A DNA stretch of 64,000 bases from Thermoflavimicrobium dichotomicum (GTDB lineage: Bacteria > Bacillota > Bacilli > Thermoactinomycetales > Thermoactinomycetaceae): NCBI RefSeq assembly GCF_900114055.1, contig NZ_FORR01000004.1, forward strand, positions 1 to 64,000, given 5' to 3'. A program made the translations under genes and the position numbers. This document shows positions 27,441-35,997 of this stretch, one piece after another (position 1 is the first letter of the stretch; each line of letters opens with the position of its first letter). The notes below the pieces were generated by a model. The model searched no databases. It was given only the letters and a program-made list of their open reading frames with translations, and was not told the DNA's origin.

Positions 27441-28226
27441 TTATTTTCCAATATATCGAGGTTTACGCTTTTCCTTAAATGCTTGTAAACCTTCCAGACG
27501 ATCTCTGGTCGGAATCAATGTTTCATAAGCTTTTGTTTCCAACGCCAATCCAGTATCCAGATCCACTTCACACCCATGGTCAATCGCAAACTTGGCTTGA
27601 GCCAAAGCAAGCGGGGCATTTTCTTTGATTAATTGAGCCATTTCCTTCGCATGCACCAGTTCTTTTCCTTTCTCAACGACACGATTGACCAATCCAATAG
27701 CAAGTGCCTGTTCTGCCGAAATTTTTTGTGCGGTAAAGATCAATTCCTTCGCTTTCGCTTTCCCCACAATACGTGGCAAACGCTGGGTTCCTCCTGCTCC
27801 CGGAATAATGCCCAACGAAGTTTCGGTCAAACCGAGTAGAGCATGACTTCCGGCAATTCGCAAATCACAAGCCAAAGCCAGCTCCATTCCACCTCCCAGT
27901 GCCAGACCATTAATCGCCGCAATCACAGGTTTGGGTAATCGTTCGATTTTGGAGAAAGTTTCACGAATGAGGAAAATATAGCGGCGAACCTGTTCCTCGG
28001 TAAATGTACGTCGTTCCTTCAAATCAGCCCCAGAACAAAAGGATTTTTCCCCCGCACCGGTAATAATTACGACCCGTGTATCACGATCATGCACCAGCTC
28101 ATCCACTACATGGGATAATTCTTGCAAAGCAGGATAATTGAGCGCATTATAAACTTCTGGACGATTTAATGTCAGAACCGAAAGGCCATCTTCTTTCTCC
28201 CATTGAATCAAAGCGATCATCCCCAT
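27441..28226 (-). CDS. yngF: Enoyl-CoA hydratase/isomerase family protein (YngF-like)
   Basis: Crotonase-fold protein (261 aa), probably the 3-methylglutaconyl-CoA hydratase of leucine catabolism given its neighbours. Oxyanion-hole motifs: FCSGADLKER and INGLALGGGMELALACDL, with ETSLGIIPGAGGTQRLPRI carrying the second catalytic Glu. The start is 2 bp after the yngG stop, implying coupling; an alternative ATG lies two codons in, behind AATGGGG. Confidence 0.9.
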   Translation of the reverse strand: MGMIALIQWEKEDGLSVLTLNRPEVYNALNYPALQELSHVVDELVHDRDTRVVIITGAGEKSFCSGADLKERRTFTEEQVRRYIFLIRETFSKIERLPKPVIAAINGLALGGGMELALACDLRIAGSHALLGLTETSLGIIPGAGGTQRLPRIVGKAKAKELIFTAQKISAEQALAIGLVNRVVEKGKELVHAKEMAQLIKENAPLALAQAKFAIDHGCEVDLDTGLALETKAYETLIPTRDRLEGLQAFKEKRKPRYIGK

Positions 28227-28228
28227 TT

Positions 28229-29110
28229 TTATTTGCTATAACTTTGCAGTACCTTGGAGGGAAGCTTTTTACCCAACTGCTCTTCCAGCCATCGACTTGT
28301 TTGGCATAAAGCCTCCAAATCGACTCCGGTATCAATCCCCATCCCGTGTAGCATGTAAACCAGATCTTCCGTTGCTAAATTCCCTGAAGCACCTGGAGCA
28401 TAAGGACAACCACCCAACCCTCCAAATGAACTGTCCACGGTGGTAATTCCACACTCCAAAGCTACATAGGCATTCACCAGTCCCGTACCACGGGTATCAT
28501 GAAAATGTACAGCCAATTGATCAGATGGAAGTGCACGTAAACATTCTTTTAGAACCTGTTTGACCTGATTGGGAGTAGCCACACCAATCGTATCTCCCAA
28601 AGAAATTTCATACACACCCATCTCAATCAGCCGTTCACAAATCGTGATCACCTGTTTGATGGAAACTTCCCCCTCATAAGGACAGCCAAAAACGGTAGAT
28701 ACATACCCACGTACTTTTTTTCCATGCATTTGCGCCTTTTCAATAACTTCCTGCAAAACAGGAAAAGTCTCAGCAATACTTTTATTTATATTTTTTTGAT
28801 TATGCGATTCACTGGCAGACATAAAAACGGCATACTCGTGAATGGATGTCTGGAGTGCCCGCTCTAAACCTCTCTGATTCGGAACAAGCGCTCGATAGTT
28901 AACATCCCGATTTTTGGGTAACTGACTCGCCAACTGATCGGCATCAGCCAGCTGTGGAACCCATGTGGGATGAACAAAAGAAGTAACTTCGATTTCTTTG
29001 ATTCCAGCAGCAATCAACTTGTGAATCAGCGTCAATTTTTGATGGGTAGACAAGACTGACTTTTCGTTTTGCAAACCATCCCGAAGACCAACTTCCACCA
29101 CCTTAACCAT
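28229..29110 (-). CDS. yngG: Hydroxymethylglutaryl-CoA lyase (YngG-like)
   Basis: TIM-barrel lyase (293 aa) splitting HMG-CoA into acetyl-CoA and acetoacetate, the last step of leucine breakdown. EVGLRDGLQNE is the metal-binding N-terminal motif; AVHFHDTRGTG supplies His ligands; GGLGGCPYAPGASGN is the family signature with the active-site Cys. Overlaps no neighbour; AAGGTGA lies before the ATG and the biotin protein gene ends 12 bp upstream. Confidence 0.94.
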   Translation of the reverse strand: MVKVVEVGLRDGLQNEKSVLSTHQKLTLIHKLIAAGIKEIEVTSFVHPTWVPQLADADQLASQLPKNRDVNYRALVPNQRGLERALQTSIHEYAVFMSASESHNQKNINKSIAETFPVLQEVIEKAQMHGKKVRGYVSTVFGCPYEGEVSIKQVITICERLIEMGVYEISLGDTIGVATPNQVKQVLKECLRALPSDQLAVHFHDTRGTGLVNAYVALECGITTVDSSFGGLGGCPYAPGASGNLATEDLVYMLHGMGIDTGVDLEALCQTSRWLEEQLGKKLPSKVLQSYSK

Positions 29111-29122
29111 ATGTTCACCTTC

Positions 29123-29338
29123 CTAGTCTGCTAACTCCACGAGCACATCTCCATCACTCACAAAAGACCCTTCTTCCACTTTGACATCCTTAACAACACC
29201 TGTGTAATCTGATTGAATGGGAATCTCCATTTTCATCGACTCCAAAATCACAACTTCCTGTCCAGCTTCTACCTGATCTCCTGGACGAACCAGTACTTTC
29301 CAAACTGTTCCTGTCATACTCGACTGAATTTTGGCCAT
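29123..29338 (-). CDS. yngHB: Biotin/lipoyl attachment protein (YngHB-like)
   Basis: 71-aa biotin carboxyl carrier. It is a bare biotinyl domain with the motif ESMKMEIP, whose central Lys is the biotin site, and the paired strand VVKDVKVEEGSFVSDGDVLVEL. It shuttles carboxyl between the carboxylase and YngE. ATG at 29338 is eight bases after AAAGGAG; the codons upstream overlap that site. 25 bp after the biotin carboxylase stop. Confidence 0.92.
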   Translation of the reverse strand: MAKIQSSMTGTVWKVLVRPGDQVEAGQEVVILESMKMEIPIQSDYTGVVKDVKVEEGSFVSDGDVLVELAD

Positions 29339-29363
29339 CATCTGCACTCCTTTACATGAAAGA

Positions 29364-30704
29364 TTATCTTTGTCTCATCTCATCCAATAGCTGCGTATGA
29401 TAATGCCCTTTTACAAACTGCGGTTCTTCCAAAACCCTTAGCAGTGCCGGAATATTGGTTTGAATTCCTTCCACTTCAAAGGCTTGTAATGCATCTTTGC
29501 TTTTTTCGATGACTTCTTGACGATTGCAACCGCTTACAATGCACTTGGCAATTAGGGGATCGTAAAAAGGAGAAACTGTATTTCCTTCTTTTACGCCTGC
29601 ATCTACACGTATTCCCTTTCCGTCCGGGAAGCGAAACCTCGTTATTTTTCCTGGTGCTGGCATAAACCGGATCGGATCTTCCGCATAAATGCGAAATTCG
29701 ATCGCATGTCCTTTCGATTGAATTTCTTCCTGCTTAAAGGGCAAAGGTTGACCACAAGCAATATCGAGTTGAAGGGAAACCAGGTCCAAGCCAGTAATAC
29801 ATTCCGTTACGGGATGCTCCACTTGTAAACGTGTATTCATCTCTAAAAAGTAAAATACGTCATCAGGCCCAACCAGAAATTCAACGGTTCCTGCCCCTGT
29901 GTATTGAACAGCCTGGGCTGCCCGCATCGCTGCATCATGTAATCGCTTTCTTGTTTCTGGACGGATGGAAGGAGACAGGCTTTCTTCAATCACTTTTTGA
30001 TTTCGGCGCTGTACCGAGCACTCTCGTTCAAACAGATGAAGCACATGTCCCTGTGAATCCGCTATGATCTGCACTTCAACATGCCTGGATTTGCCAATCC
30101 ACTTCTCCATAAACAGGGTGTCGTCACCAAAATAAGAACGGGCACGGGTTTGTACAGAAGAAAAGATCTTGTTCAATTCCTCAGCTGTATGACAAACATG
30201 CATACCAATGCCGCCACCACCGGCACTCGCTTTGATCATTACCGGAAAACCGATTTGTTCAGCTGCATGGATGGCTTCTTCTACATTTTGGATTTGATCC
30301 GTACCAGGTACAGTGGGAACACCCGCTTTTTGCATGGTTTTTCTGGCCATGACTTTATCTCCCATCAATGCAATCACGGCAGGAGCTGGTCCGATCCATG
30401 TGAGCCCTGCATCGATTACTTTTTGGGCAAACTCGGCATTCTCGGATAATAATCCGTACCCTGGATGAATCGCATCTGCACCCGTTTCCTGGGCAGCCCC
30501 AATAATCGCATCCATCTGGAGATAACTTTTCGCTACAGGAGGAGGTCCTATACAAACCGATTCATCTGCCTGTTCCACAAATGGAAGCTCTTGATCTGCT
30601 TCGGAATAAACGGAAACGGTCTTGATTCCTCTTGCTTGGCAAGTTCGAATAATACGGCTGGCGATTTCACCACGGTTGGCAACCAATACCTTTTGGATAG
30701 CCAT
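29364..30704 (-). CDS. yngHA: Biotin carboxylase subunit of an acyl-CoA carboxylase (YngHA-like)
   Basis: 446 aa ATP-grasp enzyme carboxylating biotin on the carrier protein. VLVANRGEIASRIIRTC opens the biotin carboxylase N domain; ASAGGGGIGM is the ATP-grasp loop, ECSVQRRNQKVIEE and FLEMNTRLQVEHPVTE are the catalytic segments. ATG at 30704 after AAAGGAT is the canonical start (MAIQKVLVANRGE). First gene of the operon yngHA-HB-G-F-E; yngI and yngJ (acyl-CoA ligase and dehydrogenase) of Bacillus are not beside it. The 178-bp gap to ylbP is the divergent promoter region. Confidence 0.92.
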   Translation of the reverse strand: MAIQKVLVANRGEIASRIIRTCQARGIKTVSVYSEADQELPFVEQADESVCIGPPPVAKSYLQMDAIIGAAQETGADAIHPGYGLLSENAEFAQKVIDAGLTWIGPAPAVIALMGDKVMARKTMQKAGVPTVPGTDQIQNVEEAIHAAEQIGFPVMIKASAGGGGIGMHVCHTAEELNKIFSSVQTRARSYFGDDTLFMEKWIGKSRHVEVQIIADSQGHVLHLFERECSVQRRNQKVIEESLSPSIRPETRKRLHDAAMRAAQAVQYTGAGTVEFLVGPDDVFYFLEMNTRLQVEHPVTECITGLDLVSLQLDIACGQPLPFKQEEIQSKGHAIEFRIYAEDPIRFMPAPGKITRFRFPDGKGIRVDAGVKEGNTVSPFYDPLIAKCIVSGCNRQEVIEKSKDALQAFEVEGIQTNIPALLRVLEEPQFVKGHYHTQLLDEMRQR

Positions 30705-30882
30705 GATCTCATCCTTTCCATCTGTCAAGAAAAGGCTAAATTTATATAATTTTCTATTTAAGATAATAAAATAAACCATTCATGGAGTCTTTCGACAAAA
30801 ACAAATAAATTCCTGCTAAAAAATTCAAATGATATATAATAAGAAGAAAGACACCCCAAAATAAAAATTGGAGGAAATTTTT

Positions 30883-31356
30883 ATGCAGACTTACCAAGTG
30901 GAAAAGTTAAAAATCAACTTTAAAACATTGGAGGAATTTAAAAAATTTCGCGAATATGGATTGGCTGAATTATCTATGCTTGAAGATCTGGAAGGCAACT
31001 TAATTGAAAACAATTCAGATTCTCCTTTTTATGGTATTTATCAGGATGGAAAATTAGTCGCCCGTATGTGCTTATATCATGTTGATGCCAAATATGACCG
31101 TTATTTCGATCCGCAACAAGATTTTCTCGAATTATGGAAACTGGAAGTATTGATTCCCTATCAACGGTTGGGACTCGGTACTGCTTTGGTTTCTTATGCC
31201 AAAAGCCTTTCTTTGCCGATCAAAACCAATGCGCGTAACCGTTCTGCTCCTTTCTGGAAAAAAATGGGGTTTCAGCCTGTTCGCTATAACCCCGAACGCG
31301 ACCGTGGCGAGAGCCCTTATGTATGGTTACCAGAAGGCGTTTCACTCAAGGATTAA
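30883..31356 (+). CDS. ylbP: GNAT-family N-acetyltransferase YlbP
   Basis: 157 aa. GNAT fold with the acetyl-CoA loop shown as YQRLGLGTALVSYAKS, and the YlbP-type sequence FKKFREYGLAELSMLEDL, SPFYGIYQDGKLVARMCLYHVDAKYDRYF and LWKLEVL. Substrate unknown. ATG at 30883, six bases after GGAGGAA; the TTG five codons earlier overlaps the ribosome site. A TATAAT lies at 30835-30840 but with a poor -35. Convergent with the RsfA-type gene, as ylbO and ylbP are neighbours in Bacillus. Confidence 0.9.
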   Translation: MQTYQVEKLKINFKTLEEFKKFREYGLAELSMLEDLEGNLIENNSDSPFYGIYQDGKLVARMCLYHVDAKYDRYFDPQQDFLELWKLEVLIPYQRLGLGTALVSYAKSLSLPIKTNARNRSAPFWKKMGFQPVRYNPERDRGESPYVWLPEGVSLKD

Positions 31357-31386
31357 AAAAATAGCCCCACTATTTGTGGGGGCCGT
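31354..31386. terminator. Bidirectional terminator between ylbP and the RsfA-type gene
   Basis: GCCCCAC/GTGGGGG with a 5-nt loop; on the minus strand it is followed by TATTTTTTT, on the plus strand by a weaker TGTTTTATTT. Confidence 0.8.
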
Positions 31387-31389
31387 GTT

Positions 31390-31998
31390 TTATTTATCGA
31401 TCCGCTCCAGATTCCCATTTTCCTCCATACGAAATTTGGGTTTGATGGTCTCTTTCGCTTCTTCTAATAGAGTCATCTTGCGAGCACGCTCCATAATTTG
31501 AACCAAAGTACGATAATCATCATTGACAACTTGGTAATTGCTCTGTACTGAGTTGAGCTGACTTTTCATCTCATTGTTTTCTCTTTCCAATCTTCGCAGT
31601 TGTTCTTCCCGTTCAGCCAACTCTTTTTCTAGCTGTTTCTGTTGTTTGCGTAATTCGCCTACTTCATTTTTATGTTGCCTTAAAAACCGAATAATATGAT
31701 CAAGCGAATACAGAGGATCTTGAAAATGATCGTCAGAAGAATAAGTAGAGTAGGAAATCCTCCGTTCCTGACTTCGTTTCTGCCTTTGGGACTTCGCTAT
31801 CTGAATGGCGCTTTCATATTTTTTCCTGACAAAACTATTCCAACGAAACCCACAAGCAGCAGGCGTTCTTCCCAATTTTTGCGCTACTTCTTCAAAAGCA
31901 GCCAACTGGGTTCCTCCCTCGCGAATATGGCGAAGAGTTACTTCAGCCAAAATCATATCATCTTCAGGTGTCCAGGCATCTTGGCGTTTAACGGTCAA
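31390..31998 (-). CDS. RsfA-family sporulation transcription factor (YlbO-like)
   Basis: 202 aa. N-terminal Myb/SANT-like DNA-binding domain (RQDAWTPEDDMILAEVTLRHIREG, then RTPAACGFRWNSFVRKKY), a charged linker, and a long C-terminal coiled coil (about residues 105-175, rich in E, L, Q). RsfA proteins tune sigma-F regulon expression in the prespore. Beside ylbP as ylbO is in B. subtilis. TTG start after AAGGAGGAG. Confidence 0.88.
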   Translation of the reverse strand: MTVKRQDAWTPEDDMILAEVTLRHIREGGTQLAAFEEVAQKLGRTPAACGFRWNSFVRKKYESAIQIAKSQRQKRSQERRISYSTYSSDDHFQDPLYSLDHIIRFLRQHKNEVGELRKQQKQLEKELAEREEQLRRLERENNEMKSQLNSVQSNYQVVNDDYRTLVQIMERARKMTLLEEAKETIKPKFRMEENGNLERIDK

Positions 31999-32182
31999 AA
32001 AAAACTCCTCCTTATTCTTTCATTTTGTTATGGGCTAAACAGAAAGTTATCTGTTCTATCTGTATGCTAATGATATAAAACCTAGTATATGTAACTATTT
32101 CTTTTTATTACCTAAACCAGGTGGAAGTATACACCTGAATCTGGCGAAAAAATACGTAGATAAACTAGAAGTCATTTCAAAA

Positions 32183-32255
32183 GTCCCTGGAGTTACAGAT
32201 CGCTTTGAGTACCCGCTCCGTTTTTCCGACTTGTTCCAATAGTGCCCTGCAAGTA
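32183..32255. repeat. Dispersed repeat family B, copy 1
   Basis: The stretch from ACAGATCGC (32194) to GCCCTGCA (32251) aligns with 38364-38416: shared blocks include ACAGATCGC, CTCC.TTTTTCC, TTGTTCC and GCCCTGCA, with about 80% identity and small gaps. It sits just beyond the terminator of the enoyl-CoA hydratase gene. No gene is seen in 31999-32285. Confidence 0.65.
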
Positions 32256-32285
32256 GGTATCTCAGGGTCGCTCCAAGCCGGAAGC

Positions 32286-32335
32286 AAAAAAAGCGGGCAA
32301 AATACGCTCCCGCTTAAGTGGATATTGCCCGCTTT
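32286..32335 (-). terminator. Intrinsic terminator of the second enoyl-CoA hydratase gene
   Basis: AAAGCGGGCA/TGCCCGCTTT (10 bp) with a 26-nt loop holding a second GCGGGAGC segment, followed by seven T on the minus strand, 31 bases after the stop codon. Confidence 0.85.
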
Positions 32336-32365
32336 ATTCAGATCTGCACTTTCCGCCTTTCCTGC

Positions 32366-33127
32366 TCAACTGGATCGGCCCGTACGTTTCAAAAACGCCT
32401 CAACTTGTTGTCGATGTTCTGGACTCTCCCATAATTCAGAACAACTTTCTGCTTCCATTTGATAAGTAGATGGGTAGTTTCGACCCATTTTCGCTATCTG
32501 TTTATAGGTTTGAATCACTTTACCTGGTACACTGGCCACTTGTTTGACAAACATTTCCACTTCTTCATTGAATCGGTCAGCTGGATAAAGCCGGTCAACC
32601 AATTGAAGTTCATACGCTTCCCGTGCCGAAATTCTTTCCCCCGTAAGAAGCAGCGACAGGGCTTGTCCCGCTCCCAATTTACGGAAAAGGCGTCCGGCAC
32701 CGCCCCACCCCGTCGTAATATGCAAATGAACCTGAATAAAGCCGAATTGTGCTTTTTCTGAGGCAAGACAGAGATCACAACTGGTGACAATCTCACATCC
32801 CCCACCCACCGCAATTCCTTCCACGGCAGCAATTGTCAGACAATCCAATTGATCGATTCGTTCCAGCAGCCTTCCCATTCGAGACATAATCGGATAAATT
32901 TCTTCCTTTGTTTCTCGTTGATGAAACTCCCGCACATCTCCACCTGAAACAAAAACACGTTCGTCTCCTGAAAATACGATCACTTTCAATTCTGGATCCC
33001 GTTCCCATTCGGCAATCACTTGCTCCAATTCCGTCATCATTTGCAAATTGACTGCATTTCTAACTTCTGGACGGTGAAACTGAATTCGTCCAATTCCATC
33101 TTTTTTTGAGACTAGAAGTGTCTGCAT
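32366..33127 (-). CDS. Enoyl-CoA hydratase/isomerase family protein
   Basis: 253-aa crotonase-fold protein distinct from the YngF-like one. FVSGGDVREFH and VEGIAVGGGCEIVTSCDL form the oxyanion hole; the usual Glu-containing loop reads VHLHITTGWGGAGRLFRKLG, without the standard PG and TQR residues and with T/G at the catalytic Glu region, so activity may differ from a hydratase. ATG at 33127 after AAGGATG; the longer frame crosses a promoter on the other strand. Single gene with its own terminator. Confidence 0.8.
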   Translation of the reverse strand: MQTLLVSKKDGIGRIQFHRPEVRNAVNLQMMTELEQVIAEWERDPELKVIVFSGDERVFVSGGDVREFHQRETKEEIYPIMSRMGRLLERIDQLDCLTIAAVEGIAVGGGCEIVTSCDLCLASEKAQFGFIQVHLHITTGWGGAGRLFRKLGAGQALSLLLTGERISAREAYELQLVDRLYPADRFNEEVEMFVKQVASVPGKVIQTYKQIAKMGRNYPSTYQMEAESCSELWESPEHRQQVEAFLKRTGRSS

Positions 33128-33150
33128 TTTGAACATCCATCCTTCATCGC

Positions 33151-33179
33151 TTGATACCCTAGAACGCTCTAGGTATAAT
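33151..33179 (+). promoter_or_regulatory. Sigma-A promoter of yqgY with a palindrome filling the spacer
   Basis: TTGATA (33151-33156), 17 bp, TATAAT (33174-33179). The spacer is almost entirely the palindrome CCTAGAACGCTCTAGG (33158-33173). A dimeric regulator bound there would block polymerase. The divergent enoyl-CoA hydratase gene starts 24 bp away and could share the control. Confidence 0.7.
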
Positions 33180-33260
33180 AAATCTGTGATTGTATGCACA
33201 AATTAATATATAAAACAAATCGAACTAAGGCACCTAGTGTTAGAAAGGGGTGGGCGAAGC

Positions 33261-33515
33261 ATGGGTCGTATGTTTCAAGTGCTCGGCTTTTGGACTTTGG
33301 CAATGGCACTGATGTTTTTAGCCGGTGAATTATATATACCAGCTATCCTCTTTTTTGTACAAACAGCCTTATTCATTATTTTAGGTCTGCTTAACTTAAC
33401 CGAAAAAACTTACATGTACTTATTTGCTGCATACATGTTTATTGCATTTTGCGGCATGGTCTGGTATGCCACCTTCATGATGGATGTACCAGCTGCACAC
33501 GCACCCACTCATTAA
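33261..33515 (+). CDS. yqgY: DUF2626 family membrane protein (YqgY-like)
   Basis: 84 aa, three predicted membrane segments (VLGFWTLAMALMFLAG, IPAILFFVQTALFIILGLL, YMYLFAAYMFIAFCGMVWY). MGRMFQVLGFW is the typical start of the family. Function unknown; conserved in spore-forming Bacillales. ATG at 33261 after AAAGGGGTG. In Bacillus it neighbours yqgX, which here is about 5 kb away. Confidence 0.88.
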   Translation: MGRMFQVLGFWTLAMALMFLAGELYIPAILFFVQTALFIILGLLNLTEKTYMYLFAAYMFIAFCGMVWYATFMMDVPAAHAPTH

Positions 33516-33516
33516 G

Positions 33517-33545
33517 GAAAAAGCTCCCCATGGGAGCCTTTTTCC
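33517..33545. terminator. Bidirectional terminator between yqgY and the MidA-like gene
   Basis: AAAAAGCTCCC/GGGAGCCTTTTT around a tetraloop, with U-tracts in both directions. Confidence 0.85.
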
Positions 33546-33577
33546 GTTTATATGAAGATCAATCCGTTCAACTTCTC

Positions 33578-34693
33578 CTATATTTTCATTGGACATCCTC
33601 TTCTTTTCACTTGCAATAATACACGAAATACCTCTCCCATTCCATAGGGATGAATCAATTGCTGAATAGCCCGTTGCTGTTTGGATTCTGAACTGAATGG
33701 ATCGATCAACCGGTTCTTCGGATACCAGTCCAAAATTCCCTCTTCGATGAGAAACTTTGCTTGAGTCTGAAAAGAAAGGGTCTGAAGTCCCCATTCCTCT
33801 CCCCAACGCATCAGTGAACTAAAATTCACATGACTGGTCACATCCACTTCCCCCACATCTTCGTAGGGATTTGAGAGCAGTCGATGCTGTTTGATATAAC
33901 GAATGGTTCCATTTCTTCGCTCGGGTACCACCAGTTCTTCGGTTGTTCCGCCATAATCAATCGTAAGTAGATAGCCTGTCTCGATCCAGTTCGCTACTTC
34001 TTTTAACCACTCATACGCTTGCAAATTCACTTCGATCGTTTGTCCTTCATCGAGCGCTATCCGAAAAACTTGAAGATATTCTCCAATGTCAGCCGTTGAT
34101 AAAGGACCCAATGTCTCTTGAAAAGTGAGGGACTCAGGATCAACGGTCACATAGATCTCATGTGGTTTCCCTGCTACACAACGAATCCTGTGTACTGGAA
34201 ATGCATCCACCAGCTCATTGCTATACACGATGGAAAAAGGATAACGTGGAAGTTCTGAAATGCGTCCGGCCCATTGACAGGATACAGGTAAAGCATGGAA
34301 TCGCTCTTTTTGCCTCTCTCTTAAAAATGGACTCGTTTCTACAAGAATCAGATGAAAGGAATCAGGTGAAACCCCTTTTTCTAACAGACCTGTCACTACC
34401 TGCTCAGCCAGACGCCCATCTCCCGAACCCATTTCTACCAATGCCCAGGGTTCTTTGAGACCGACAGGGCCTGAAAGACGATAAATCGCCTGACTTAGTA
34501 CCTTACCAAAGACTTCTCCCACATGTACGTTGGTAAAAAAGTCTCCCTCTTTGCCAAAATGCTGACGCTCTTTTTGATAATATCCCCACTTTGGATGATA
34601 AAGATGAAGTTCCATCCACCTGGCAAAAGTAAGCGCCTGCATGGGCTGTCTCTTCATTTCCTCGATCATCACTTGTTGTAAAGAATGGACCAC
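33578..34693 (-). CDS. SAM-dependent methyltransferase of the MidA/NDUFAF7 family
   Basis: 371 aa. The family methylates arginine of a complex I subunit in mitochondria; bacterial substrates are unknown. Seen: FARWMELHLYHPKWGYY near the start, GDFFTNVHVGEVFG, the SAM loop VEMGSGDGRLAEQV, IVYSNELVDAFPVHR and LTIDYGGTTEEL. 26 bp downstream of cysK on the same strand, so probably last in the resA-rhodanese-cysK-midA unit. Confidence 0.88.
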   Translation of the reverse strand: MVHSLQQVMIEEMKRQPMQALTFARWMELHLYHPKWGYYQKERQHFGKEGDFFTNVHVGEVFGKVLSQAIYRLSGPVGLKEPWALVEMGSGDGRLAEQVVTGLLEKGVSPDSFHLILVETSPFLRERQKERFHALPVSCQWAGRISELPRYPFSIVYSNELVDAFPVHRIRCVAGKPHEIYVTVDPESLTFQETLGPLSTADIGEYLQVFRIALDEGQTIEVNLQAYEWLKEVANWIETGYLLTIDYGGTTEELVVPERRNGTIRYIKQHRLLSNPYEDVGEVDVTSHVNFSSLMRWGEEWGLQTLSFQTQAKFLIEEGILDWYPKNRLIDPFSSESKQQRAIQQLIHPYGMGEVFRVLLQVKRRGCPMKI

Positions 34694-34719
34694 CGGTTCA
34701 TGCCCTCTTTTCTTCCAGG

Positions 34720-35688
34720 CTATTTTTCTGAAAAAACTTCTGTACTTAAATAGCGCTCTCCTGTATCAGGTGCAATACACAAGACCCTTTTGCCAGTCCC
34801 TAACCGCTTGGCGACTTGCAGCGCCGCCCAAACAGCAGCACCTGACGATGGTCCAACCAGTATTCCTTCGAGGCGAGCAAGCTTACGAGTGATCTCCATC
34901 GCTTCTTCATCGGTTACATGAAAAATTTCATCATAGATTTTTTGGTTTAAAATAGGCGGAATAAAACCAGGACTTGTCCCCGGAATCTTATGTGAACCTG
35001 GTTTTCCACCTGCGAGGACAGGAGAATTTTTTGGTTCAACCACCCCGATAAACAAATGGGGCAAGTGCTTTCGTAAATACTCACCCGTTCCCGTAATCGT
35101 GCCTCCGGTTCCAGCTGTAGCTACAAAAGCATCCAGTTTTCCGTCCATCTGCTCCAATATTTCCGGTCCTGTCGTCCGGCGATGGACATCTGGATTGGCC
35201 AGATTCTCAAACTGATAAGGCATAAAGGAATGTGGAATCTTTTTCATTAATTCTTCTGCAATTCGAATGGCTCCTGGCATCCGTTCATTTCCAGGTGACA
35301 GAACAACCTCCGCTCCATACGCTTGTAATATGCGTACACGTTCCACACTCATGGTATCTGGCATGACCAGAATCGTCCGATAACCCTTGATTGCCCCTGC
35401 CATGGCCAAACCGATCCCTGTATTCCCGCTGGTCGGTTCTATAATGGTCGACCCTGGCCGTAAATGCCCTTGTTCTTCTGCCCAGCAAATCATATTGTAA
35501 GCGGTTCGGTCTTTGACACTTCCACCTGGGTTAAATTTCTCCAGTTTGACAAAAACATCCGCACACGTTTCATCCACCAATCTCTGCAGACGCACCACGG
35601 GTGTTTGTCCAATCAATTCAGATAAACGGTTTACCGTACGGGCAAATGGAAAATGTCGGGTCTCATTTATTCGATGGGTCCCGTCCAT
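34720..35688 (-). CDS. cysK: Cysteine synthase (O-acetylserine sulfhydrylase)
   Basis: 322 aa, PLP-dependent. Makes cysteine from O-acetylserine and sulfide. KFNPGGSVKDRTAY contains the PLP Lys, PTSGNTGIGLAM the substrate loop, and TAGTGGTITGTGEYLR the phosphate-binding loop; VGPSSGAAVWAAL completes the fold. The ATG lies inside the rhodanese gene (22-nt overlap), which implies coupling, although its ribosome site is weak. The N-terminus before LSELIGQTPVVRL is longer than usual, so the true start could be further in. Confidence 0.92.
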   Translation of the reverse strand: MDGTHRINETRHFPFARTVNRLSELIGQTPVVRLQRLVDETCADVFVKLEKFNPGGSVKDRTAYNMICWAEEQGHLRPGSTIIEPTSGNTGIGLAMAGAIKGYRTILVMPDTMSVERVRILQAYGAEVVLSPGNERMPGAIRIAEELMKKIPHSFMPYQFENLANPDVHRRTTGPEILEQMDGKLDAFVATAGTGGTITGTGEYLRKHLPHLFIGVVEPKNSPVLAGGKPGSHKIPGTSPGFIPPILNQKIYDEIFHVTDEEAMEITRKLARLEGILVGPSSGAAVWAALQVAKRLGTGKRVLCIAPDTGERYLSTEVFSEK

Positions 35689-35984
35689 TCCAACATCCCG
35701 CCTTTCATATTATACAGCTCTGAAAATCCTTTTTCTGCCAATACGTTACAAGCTAGGACACTTCGCCTTCCACTGCGACAAATCAGCATCAATTTTTTTC
35801 CCTGATATGGAGTCAGTTCGTGATAACGTTTTTCCATTTGATCATGAGGAATGTGAATGCTTCCTGGAATATGTCCTTCGTCATATTCCTCATCGGTTCG
35901 TACATCGACCCAAACAAAGTCATCTTTCACTTTGGCATATTTTTCACTCAGTTCTTTGGCTTCGATATCTTGATAGTTCTTCAT
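35667..35984 (-). CDS. Single-domain rhodanese-like protein
   Basis: 105 aa sulfurtransferase domain. WVDVRTDEEYDEGHIPGSIHIPHDQ opens the domain and the active-site loop is CRSGRRS with the catalytic Cys, giving a persulfide carrier. ATG at 35984 after AGAGGTGAT. Between resA and cysK, so a role in handling sulfur for cysteine synthesis or thiol protection is plausible. Cytoplasmic; no signal peptide. Confidence 0.88.
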   Translation of the reverse strand: MKNYQDIEAKELSEKYAKVKDDFVWVDVRTDEEYDEGHIPGSIHIPHDQMEKRYHELTPYQGKKLMLICRSGRRSVLACNVLAEKGFSELYNMKGGMLEWTGPIE

Positions 35985-35997
35985 CGGGATCACCTCT

